Origin: JANXSG01 sp038203935
GTDB taxonomy: Bacteria; Armatimonadota; Chthonomonadetes; Chthonomonadales; Chthonomonadaceae
Length of the DNA: 5,310 bases
Reading direction: 5' to 3'
NCBI GenBank assembly: GCA_038203935.1
Contig: JBBRDM010000247.1
Coordinates: 1 to 5,310 of the forward strand
The translations under genes were made by a program, and so were the position numbers. Below, one piece after another: positions 1-5,081 of this stretch (positions are counted from its first letter, which is position 1; the number at the start of each line of letters is the position of its first letter). The notes below the pieces were generated by a model. It had not been told where the DNA came from and searched no databases. It saw nothing but the letters and a program-made list of their open reading frames with translations.

Positions 1-59
1 CCATAAGCTGAAATAAAATCTGCACAAATGCAGTAGATTGTGATAATATTTTCTTGCAT
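1..59 (-). CDS. Transposase N-terminus, IS982-like (partial, 3' end outside window)
   Basis: The minus strand from 59 encodes MQENIITIYCICADFISAY before running off the left edge. The pattern of a short hydrophobic run, a cysteine pair and an acidic Asp-Phe with a following Tyr resembles the N-terminus of IS982-family DDE transposases, which cut and rejoin IS ends. The ATG at 59-57 is preceded on the minus strand by AGAGG (complement at about 67-71), a plausible ribosome binding site. Only 19 codons are visible and no catalytic residue is included, so the family is a resemblance and not a proof. The start codon and ribosome binding site lie inside an inverted repeat with the outer part of the IS (see the repeat at 55-118). 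Confidence 0.45.
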   Translation of the reverse strand, partial: MQENIITIYCICADFISAY

Positions 60-118
60 AGCAGTCCTCTTGTATGTATAGAGTGGAATTTATACAATAC
101 CGCAGGAACTGCTATGCA
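55..118 (-). repeat. Inverted repeat covering the transposase start codon
   Basis: Positions 55-64 (TGCATAGCAG) are the exact reverse complement of 109-118 (CTGCTATGCA). The pairing continues with 65:108 and, after one unpaired base, 66-68 with 104-106, giving about 14 pairs around a loop of about 35 nt. In a minus-strand transcript this stem would occlude the transposase ATG and border its AGAGG site. Several IS elements are known to use such a stem to block transposase translation from transcripts that enter from outside. That role is an inference here. Confidence 0.5.
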
Positions 119-167
119 TCAAGCAAACGGCCTTTTATTACTTACGCTACAAGGTAGCAACTTGGGT

Positions 168-327
168 TAATTATATTAGTCCAACTCTAGCAGGTAAAAC
201 ACGTCCACATTATCATCGGAGAAAGGTTAATCCCAAAACTGGAAACTCATATGATGGGCAAGGCATTGGAAGACATCGTCCTTTCCAAATCAGTCCCACG
301 GATAAGTCATTTTGGGATAAGTTCTAG
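168..327 (+). pseudogene. C-terminal tail of an Rhs/YD-repeat polymorphic toxin, 5' end removed by IS
   Basis: The frame ending in TAG at 325-327 is open back to 82, but it is convincing only from about 168. It contains RPHYHRR, then GQGIGRHRP, and ends DKSFWDKF. This arrangement (a His/Arg-rich HYHRR, a GQGIGRHRPW-like motif and a terminal SFWDRF-like end) is familiar from the extreme C-termini of toxins carried at the tips of YD-repeat/Rhs proteins. The biochemical activity of that tip is not something I can name. About 53 residues remain, and no start codon, YD repeats or delivery domain precede them in frame, so the toxin body must have lain further left and is interrupted here by the IS. 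The next gene begins 2 nt downstream, the normal position for an immunity gene. Base composition is AT-rich compared with the genes after 709. Confidence 0.65.
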
Positions 328-329
328 TC

Positions 330-650
330 ATGAAACCTCCCTTCATTTTCAATGATAACGGAGATGTGACCGTATATAGGAATATCGCTGCTGTCAATGA
401 CTACATTGAAATAATCGATGTTGTCAATGGAGCATATACGATATATGATTACGAAGGTCAACGTTTGCATGCAATTGTACAAGGAAGAAATATATCACTA
501 CAAGAGGATACGAAATCTCTTGGAAAAGCAGACGAACTAAAGAACATTTTGGAAACTTACCTCATTAACGTTTGCATTTTAGAGCCTGATACTAAGGATC
601 AATCTCTTCAATGGCTCATTGAACAAATGATGTATTTTTTGGAGGTCTAA
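330..650 (+). CDS. Probable immunity protein of the Rhs toxin tail
   Basis: This encodes an intact protein of 106 residues, acidic and soluble, with no signal peptide or membrane segment. It begins MKPPFIFNDNGDVTVYRN, a short beta-rich opening, followed by a segment around VNGAYTIYDYEGQRLHAIVQ that looks like a beta hairpin, and then a helical C-terminal half. The FIFNDNGDV...YDxEGxxL pattern is one I associate with small proteins next to polymorphic toxin genes; I cannot assign a numbered immunity family. The ATG follows the toxin stop after only 2 nt and lacks a clear Shine-Dalgarno sequence, which suggests translational coupling to the toxin frame. It would act in the cytoplasm by binding and neutralising the toxin. 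Being intact while the toxin is cut, it may now be an orphan immunity gene. Its AT-rich composition indicates transfer together with the toxin tip. Confidence 0.65.
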   Translation: MKPPFIFNDNGDVTVYRNIAAVNDYIEIIDVVNGAYTIYDYEGQRLHAIVQGRNISLQEDTKSLGKADELKNILETYLINVCILEPDTKDQSLQWLIEQMMYFLEV

Positions 651-661
651 CTCGTAAAAGA

Positions 662-707
662 GAAATGAGAGGCTGATAAATAAAATATTTTATCAGCCTC
701 TCATTTC
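662..707. terminator. Perfect 19-bp hairpin, probable bidirectional terminator
   Basis: Positions 662-680 pair perfectly with 689-707 around an 8-nt loop (681-688). The core is GAGAGGCTGAT, flanked by A/T pairs. On the + strand the run of T after the stem is weak (ATTTCGC), but on the minus strand the stem is followed by a T-rich stretch (CATTTCTCTTTT), so termination may be better in that direction. It lies 11 nt after the immunity gene stop and ends almost exactly where AT-rich DNA gives way to the GC-rich Rhs remnant. It would end the toxin/immunity transcript and block antisense transcription coming from the right. Confidence 0.7.
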
Positions 708-708
708 G

Positions 709-950
709 CAAAACCAGATCGCCGGAGCCTCTTATGACGGCAACGGCAACCCGACTACTTACCCGTGGAACGGCTCGAACCGAACACTCACCTACGATGC
801 CGAAGACAGGATGACAAGTTTCGCAGCAGGAACCTACTTCAGCGCAGGATACAGGGATGACGGCCTGCGTTGACAGGAAGATGTGTTTAGGTGTATACTG
901 ATTACACAAGGATTGCTTGCTGCGCAACCCGGTCTGCGTCTTATCCTCGT
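709..950 (+). pseudogene. Rhs/YD-repeat core remnant, headless and frameshifted
   Basis: From 712 the frame reads NQIAGASYDGNGNPTTY, then LTYDAEDRMTSF and AGYRDDGLR, stopping at TGA 871-873. SYDxNGN and LTYDAEDRL are the hallmark YD-repeat motifs of Rhs and related wall-associated proteins, and GYRxDGLR is the usual sequence just after them near the end of the core. The codon after DGLR is normally Trp (TGG), so TGA may be a one-base change. Beyond it, another frame around 917-945 reads LLRNPVCVL, resembling the PVCEL-type motif that follows in intact proteins, which suggests a frameshift too. There is no start codon or ribosome binding site, and the frame is closed by a stop at 655-657. I read it as a leftover of an older Rhs core displaced by the incoming toxin/immunity cassette. 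The boundary after 873 is tentative. Confidence 0.75.
870..899 (+). promoter_or_regulatory. Near-consensus sigma70-type promoter for the rhlE operon
   Basis: TTGACA at 870-875 matches the -35 consensus in all six positions. TATACT at 894-899 matches the -10 consensus in five of six, and the spacer is 18 nt. Transcription would start near 906, leaving a leader of about 155 nt before the helicase. The -35 box contains the TGA that ends the Rhs remnant, so this promoter lies inside the scar of the broken gene. There is no other comparable promoter between the terminator hairpin and the helicase. Confidence 0.6.
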
Positions 951-1061
951 TCGTGGTCAATCTGAAAGAACCTCGATTTCGTATTAAGTACCATCTATCT
1001 GCCTGGACCGGCACTAAAAGATACTCTCTTTACAGGCCGATCTCAGGAGATTCTAACCCTT
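906..1061 (+). promoter_or_regulatory. Long 5' leader and ribosome binding site of rhlE
   Basis: From the predicted start near 906 to the ATG at 1062 there is no convincing intact gene. The first 40 nt probably still derive from the Rhs remnant. AGGAGA at 1045-1050, 11 nt before the ATG, is the probable ribosome binding site. A short complementarity (CCGGTC at 929-934 with GACCGG at 1006-1011) is the only pairing I noticed and is too weak to call a riboswitch. Long leaders are common for RNA helicase genes, but control through this one is unproven. Confidence 0.35.
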
Positions 1062-2414
1062 ATGTCGTTTGCAAATCTTGGCCTCATCCCCGAGCTGCTC
1101 AAAGCAGTATCTGATGAAGGTTATACCGAAACTACGCCCGTTCAAGCCCAGGCTATACCCCTGATATTGCAGGGACGAGATATCATGGCAGGAGCACAGA
1201 CCGGTACTGGCAAAACAGCCGGCTTTACGCTCCCAATGCTCCAGCTTCTCAATGCAAAACACACCCGCCCCATGCCCGGCGTCCGCCGCAAAATCCGCGC
1301 CCTTATCCTAACGCCCACCAGGGAACTGGCAGCGCAAGTTGAAGAGAGTGTGCGAATCTACGGCAGACATCTCCAGCTTCGCTCTACGTGCATATTTGGA
1401 GGCGTCAATATCAACCCCCAGATCCATGCGCTTCAGCGAGGTGTTGAAGTACTGGTAGCAACCCCCGGGCGGCTTCTAGACCATCTTCAGCAGCGAACAG
1501 TCGATCTATCCACCATCGAAATACTCGTTCTTGACGAGGCAGACCGCATGCTCGATATGGGCTTTATCAGAGATATCCGGAAGATTCTGGCCGTCATCCC
1601 TCAGCGCAGGCAGAATTTACTCTTCTCCGCGACCTTTTCCGAAGAAATCAAAGAGCTGGCAGACGGATTCATGCATGAGCCCGCCCTCATCGAAGTAGCC
1701 CGAAGAAACACCGCCTGTGAGCTGGTATCTCAAATTGTCTATCCAGTCGACCGTGAGCGCAAGCGCGAGCTGCTCACCCATCTCATCAAAAAGCACGACA
1801 TGCAGCAGGTGCTGGTATTCACCCGCACCAAGCACGGCGCAAACCGGCTTGCCGAGCAGCTCGAGCGGGATGGAATATCCACCGCAGCCATTCATGGCAA
1901 TAAATCCCAGCCTCAGAGAATGAAAGCGCTTGCCGATTTCAAACGCGGCGCGGTTCGAATTCTCGCAGCGACCGATATCGCGGCACGTGGGCTGGATATC
2001 GACCAGCTTCCTCACGTGGTCAATTATGAGCTGCCTAATGTCGCCGAAGACTATATCCACCGAATCGGGCGAACAGGGCGTGCGGGGAGTACAGGAAGCG
2101 CCATTTCGCTGGTCTGCGTGGATGAACTTAAGCTGCTCTCCGATATCGAACGGCTGCTCAAGACCCGTGTCGACCGCGAGATTATCACAGGGTTCGAGCC
2201 GGACATGAGCATCCGCCCGGAACCGATTCCTAACGGCAGAAATGGTGTGCGCGAACAGCGTGACCCGCGCGAGTATCGCCCGCGGCCCAATTTGCCTCGA
2301 TCCTCTTCTCCTGGTTCCGGCAGTCCGAGGGGCGGCGGGGGTTATGGCGATAGAAGTGGAAGTTCGAGGCCGCCTGCCAGATTTGCTACCCGCCCGAATA
2401 ACAACCGGGGCTGA
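1062..2414 (+). CDS. rhlE: ATP-dependent DEAD-box RNA helicase, RhlE type
   Basis: This is a 450-residue cytoplasmic helicase that uses ATP to open short RNA duplexes, as in RNA turnover and ribosome assembly. All family motifs are present in order: Q motif with Phe3 and Gln28 (TTPVQAQAIP), motif I AQTGTGKT (45-52), PTREL (85-89), TPGR (134-137), DEAD (158-161) followed by RMLDMGF, SAT (189-191), then IHGNKSQ (277-283), ATDIAARGLDI (303-313) and HRIGRTGR (333-340). The IHGNKSQ, DRMLDMGF and FSATF wording is characteristic of the RhlE branch. Residues from about 385 to 450 form a basic tail rich in Arg, Gly, Pro and Ser, probably disordered and RNA-binding. The start is supported by AGGAGA upstream and by the Q-motif Phe at residue 3. 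It is the first gene of a co-directional run; the next gene follows after 21 nt. Confidence 0.95.
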   Translation: MSFANLGLIPELLKAVSDEGYTETTPVQAQAIPLILQGRDIMAGAQTGTGKTAGFTLPMLQLLNAKHTRPMPGVRRKIRALILTPTRELAAQVEESVRIYGRHLQLRSTCIFGGVNINPQIHALQRGVEVLVATPGRLLDHLQQRTVDLSTIEILVLDEADRMLDMGFIRDIRKILAVIPQRRQNLLFSATFSEEIKELADGFMHEPALIEVARRNTACELVSQIVYPVDRERKRELLTHLIKKHDMQQVLVFTRTKHGANRLAEQLERDGISTAAIHGNKSQPQRMKALADFKRGAVRILAATDIAARGLDIDQLPHVVNYELPNVAEDYIHRIGRTGRAGSTGSAISLVCVDELKLLSDIERLLKTRVDREIITGFEPDMSIRPEPIPNGRNGVREQRDPREYRPRPNLPRSSSPGSGSPRGGGGYGDRSGSSRPPARFATRPNNNRG

Positions 2415-2425
2415 TCTCATCCGAC

Positions 2426-2438
2426 GGAGGCAGAGGTG
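2426..2438 (+). promoter_or_regulatory. Ribosome binding site fixing a GTG start
   Basis: GGAGG at 2426-2430 lies 5 nt before GTG at 2436-2438. This GTG puts the DxDGT motif of the HAD protein at residue 11, the usual place in this family, and no in-frame ATG exists nearby, so the GTG start is well supported. Confidence 0.75.
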
Positions 2439-3308
2439 AAGAGTTCGATACGCGCGCTTTTTCTCGATATCGACGGAACGCTCATATCGGGTAATGAGAC
2501 TATCTCTCCGGCAGTCCTTCTGGCCATTCGTAAAGCGCAGGAACTCGGCGTGGAAGTGGTGCTTTGCACGGGCCGCACGATGTTCACTACGCATCAAATC
2601 GCGGCCCAGCTGGATGGCCCCATCGGATACGTGGTTACCTGCAATGGCGCCGTGGCAACACACGTGGGCAGAAGAGAGACGCTGCTTCGCGAAGTGATTC
2701 CCATTCCGATTGCGCTTCAGATCGTACGCGTGATTTTCAATGCCGGCGCTACTCCCTATGTATTCGAGGATTCGATAGGCGCCGGCATCGAGTCCTCCCG
2801 TGTGCTGCATCCTCCAAAAATGCCGCTCGGCCATTTTGCCGATGTTCCCAGATATCGGCCCTATACCGATATTCTGCACACACTTCCCTTCGAGCCTTGC
2901 TCCGTCAGCACTTTTGGTCCAACCGAAAAAATCCGGCCTCTGGTACAGTCTATCCGCTATCAGCTTCCCGATGCGGTGCGCGTGATTCAGTCTGGATCAA
3001 ATACCGACTGGGGGATCGAAGTATTCGCCTCAAAAGTCAGCAAGCAGCTCGGGCTGGAAGCAGTGGCGAAACGGATGGACATCGGAGCGCATCAGATAAT
3101 GGCGATCGGAGACCATATCAACGATATCGAGATGCTCCAGTGGGCAGGTATCGGGGTGGCCATGGGAAACGCGCTTCCTGAGATCAAAGAGATAGCAGAC
3201 TGGGTGACAGATTCCGTAGCGGAGGATGGCGTAGCCCGGGCCATTGAACGATTTATACTTTCTCCCGAATATGAAACCAGAAGTTTGACAAGCTCGTATA
3301 TCGATTGA
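2436..3308 (+). CDS. HAD-superfamily hydrolase, Cof/YidA type (probable sugar-phosphate phosphatase)
   Basis: This is a 290-residue cytoplasmic hydrolase, close to the usual 260-290 of Cof-type enzymes, which remove phosphate from small molecules such as sugar phosphates or flavin nucleotides. The motifs visible are DIDGT at 11-15 (nucleophile Asp11, acid/base Asp13), CTGRT at 44-48 (Thr45), the motif III lysine within SKVSKQLGL (Lys203, matching the SKG lysine of the family) and GDHIND at 225-230 (Asp226 and Asp230, Mg2+ binding). The insert between about residues 85 and 185 is the C2-type cap that sets specificity, so the substrate cannot be read from the core. Translation begins at GTG. 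It is 21 nt after the helicase and 31 nt before the membrane protein, so it is probably co-transcribed with both. Confidence 0.9.
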   Translation: MKSSIRALFLDIDGTLISGNETISPAVLLAIRKAQELGVEVVLCTGRTMFTTHQIAAQLDGPIGYVVTCNGAVATHVGRRETLLREVIPIPIALQIVRVIFNAGATPYVFEDSIGAGIESSRVLHPPKMPLGHFADVPRYRPYTDILHTLPFEPCSVSTFGPTEKIRPLVQSIRYQLPDAVRVIQSGSNTDWGIEVFASKVSKQLGLEAVAKRMDIGAHQIMAIGDHINDIEMLQWAGIGVAMGNALPEIKEIADWVTDSVAEDGVARAIERFILSPEYETRSLTSSYID

Positions 3309-3339
3309 GTATCGGCTATATTCTGCGGGGAGATATCTT

Positions 3340-3705
3340 ATGAAAAACTGGATAGCACGCTGGATTGCAAGCGCACTGGCGCTTTTTATAGTTGCAAATG
3401 TGGTTCCAGGGATCAAGGTTGATAATTTTGGCACACTGCTTGCGGCAGTAATCGTGCTGGGGCTGGTAAACTCATTCATCCGGCCTTTGATTATGTTTTT
3501 TGTCTGGCCGATCAACTGCCTCACCTTCGGCCTGCTTGGATTTGCCATCAATGTACTGCTTTTCTGGTTTGTCGGGAGCAGCCTGGTCAAAGGCTTCCAT
3601 GTAAACGGGCCCTATGCCGCGCTGATCGGGTCGGTTGCAATGGGGTTCTTGAGCGGCCTCTTCAATATGGTTTTGAAAGACAAAGGCGACCGGGATAATA
3701 AATAG
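3340..3705 (+). CDS. Small four-helix membrane protein, YvlD / phage_holin_4_2 family
   Basis: This 121-residue inner-membrane protein has four hydrophobic segments, roughly 4-24, 32-55, 60-82 and 91-112, and a short charged tail (KDKGDRDNK). The family signatures are visible: a first helix ending in a VVPGIKV turn, LVNSFIRPLI at the second helix (about 42-51), a LTFGL...NVLLFW stretch in the third, and a Gly-rich fourth helix with MGFLSG. The family (PF04020) is named after phage holins, but its chromosomal members, such as YvlD of Bacillus, are not lysis proteins, and their molecular function is poorly known. No lysis gene is nearby, so I do not read it as a holin. GGGGAG at 3327-3332 is the ribosome binding site. 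The next gene begins 11 nt after its stop. Confidence 0.88.
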   Translation: MKNWIARWIASALALFIVANVVPGIKVDNFGTLLAAVIVLGLVNSFIRPLIMFFVWPINCLTFGLLGFAINVLLFWFVGSSLVKGFHVNGPYAALIGSVAMGFLSGLFNMVLKDKGDRDNK

Positions 3706-3716
3706 GCGGGACACCC

Positions 3717-5081
3717 ATGTTTCATCTCATCTCACTCTGTCTGATAATGATGCAGATTCAATCGGGCGGAACTTCCCCCTGCACCAACGTTCGAGATTTC
3801 GGAGCGCGCGGTGATGGCAAAAGCATTGAAACCAGAGCAATTCAGGCGGCTGTCGATTCAGCGGCATCCGGCGGAGGCGGCGAAGTCGTTTTCCCTGCAG
3901 GGGTATATCTGAGCGGCACGCTGCATTTGCGATCAAATATCTCTCTGCATTTCATGCCCGGTTCGATTCTCAAAGAAAGCCCGAATAACTCCGATTTTGA
4001 TCCCCTTGAAAAGCTGACTTACGAATCTCACGCGGATGTCGAAACCACAGATTTCCACTTTGGCCTGATCACCGGCGAGAACGTTCATAATATCGCGATT
4101 TCAGGGCAGGGAACTATTGATGGAAACCGCCTGAAGCGGCACGGCCCCAAGACTATCGCCCTGAAAAACTGCTCGGAAATCTCTATTCGTGATGTGCATA
4201 TAGAGAACTCGCCCAACTATTCTGTCAGCTTCCTGGGCTGCAGTTATATCGTGGTAGATGGAATAACCATCAAAAACGGATACGCGGATGGAATCGATCC
4301 CGACTGCTCGAAATATGTCCGTATTTCTAACTGTTTCGTCGATGCAAACGACGATGCAATCTGCCTGAAGACCAGCCTCGCCCTCGGGAAAAGAATCTCA
4401 ACTGAATTCGTCACCGTCACGAATTGTATCCTCTGCACGGAGTGCAATCATTTCAAACTTGGAACGGAGAGCAGCGGCGATTTCAAAAATATTGCGCTCT
4501 CCAACTGTGTCATGCTGCCTAGGACGATAGTGCGTGATCGGGACAATGATAGAGCGGCCATAGCTCTCGAATCGGTGGATGGCGCAAATGTCGACGGAGT
4601 GACTATTTCAAACTGTGTTATTCGGGATATTTACGCGCCAATTTTTATAAGGCTTGGCAATCGGGGGAGGGGCCTGAATCCACGCATTCCCGGTACGATG
4701 GAGCACATCTCTATATCCGATATCGTTTCGGAAGGCTCAAAAGCAACCGCCTCGATCACAGGCATTCCGGGCCATCCGGTAAAGCACGTTTCACTGCAAA
4801 ATCTGCGCATGGGATTTATCGGCTTATCGAAAAAAACAGTCGGGGATAAAGTGCCAGAAAAAGAGATCGAGTATCCGGAAGCAGGAATGTTTGGAGACCT
4901 GCCTGCATACGGTATCTACTGCCGTCACATTTCTGATCTCACTCTAAATCAGCTTAAAATCACACACATTTATCCTGACTTACGTCCGGCCATGATCACG
5001 AACGATGTCAGTTCACTCTTCATGACCGGCTGCATCGAAGGAACACATCCGCTAAAACCTTTTCATATCCCTGCTCGATAA
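3717..5081 (+). CDS. Divergent glycoside hydrolase family 28-like beta-helix protein
   Basis: This is a 454-residue right-handed parallel beta-helix protein related to polygalacturonases. The N-terminal VRDFGARGDGKSIETRAIQ (25-43) followed by VVFPAGVYLSGTL is the standard entry into pectin-lyase-fold GH28 proteins. Catalytic-region motifs: ADGIDPD (190-196, Asp191), ANDDAICLK (210-218, Asp212 and Asp213), FKLGTESSGDF (246-256) and IFIRLGNRGRG (309-319). The three acidic positions of GH28 are kept, but the GHG histidine is replaced (Cys243-Asn-His245 lies there) and the RIK motif is RLG, with no lysine. This matches a bacterial subgroup and argues against a simple polygalacturonase. Residues 2-16 are hydrophobic but lack a basic n-region, so export is possible but weakly signalled. 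GGCGGG at 3705-3710 is the ribosome binding site. The stop TAA abuts the stop of the opposite-strand gene. Confidence 0.85.
   Translation: MFHLISLCLIMMQIQSGGTSPCTNVRDFGARGDGKSIETRAIQAAVDSAASGGGGEVVFPAGVYLSGTLHLRSNISLHFMPGSILKESPNNSDFDPLEKLTYESHADVETTDFHFGLITGENVHNIAISGQGTIDGNRLKRHGPKTIALKNCSEISIRDVHIENSPNYSVSFLGCSYIVVDGITIKNGYADGIDPDCSKYVRISNCFVDANDDAICLKTSLALGKRISTEFVTVTNCILCTECNHFKLGTESSGDFKNIALSNCVMLPRTIVRDRDNDRAAIALESVDGANVDGVTISNCVIRDIYAPIFIRLGNRGRGLNPRIPGTMEHISISDIVSEGSKATASITGIPGHPVKHVSLQNLRMGFIGLSKKTVGDKVPEKEIEYPEAGMFGDLPAYGIYCRHISDLTLNQLKITHIYPDLRPAMITNDVSSLFMTGCIEGTHPLKPFHIPAR

Larger units (their letters stand above)
1..167 (-). mobile_element. Terminal part of an insertion sequence (IS982-like), running off the left edge
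   Basis: A transposase start codon lies on the minus strand at 59-57 and reads out of the window to the left, so the IS body lies to the left and only its 5' end is here. The outer boundary is not certain. The toxin reading frame has a stop at 79-81 and makes sense only from roughly 168 on. On the minus strand, the sequence beginning at 167 (ACCCAAGTTGCTACC) looks like an IS end and would leave a leader of about 108 nt before the transposase. A boundary anywhere from about 118 to 180 would fit. The other end, the inverted repeat partner and the target duplication are outside the window, so the family call rests mainly on the short transposase N-terminus. Confidence 0.5.

Noticed and set aside
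12..170. 53-codon + strand open frame ending at 168-170
   Set aside because: It runs antisense through the transposase start and the IS leader, has no ribosome binding site and no recognisable motif.
616..1014. 132-codon minus-strand frame
   Set aside because: It is antisense to the hairpin, the Rhs remnant and the helicase leader; no family signature and it would cross the terminator stem.
917..1114. 65-codon + strand frame overlapping the helicase start
   Set aside because: No ribosome binding site and it overlaps the helicase start in another frame. Its first residues are better explained as frameshifted Rhs remnant.
1617..2879. 420-codon open frame on the minus strand
   Set aside because: It lies antisense across the helicase and the HAD gene, both of which have complete family motifs in order. 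Its translation is rich in Arg, His and Ala with no recognisable domain, typical of a shadow frame in GC-rich coding DNA.
2564..3181. 205-codon open frame on the + strand
   Set aside because: Another frame of the HAD gene; composition is Arg/Ser/Cys-rich, and the real frame carries all four HAD motifs.
3340..3705. Phage holin, implying a prophage
   Set aside because: The family name is historical; no endolysin, phage structural or integrase gene is nearby, and the gene is embedded in a housekeeping-like operon.
3030..3714. Minus-strand frames opposite the HAD and membrane-protein genes
   Set aside because: Shadow frames; the + strand proteins show clear family patterns and ribosome binding sites.
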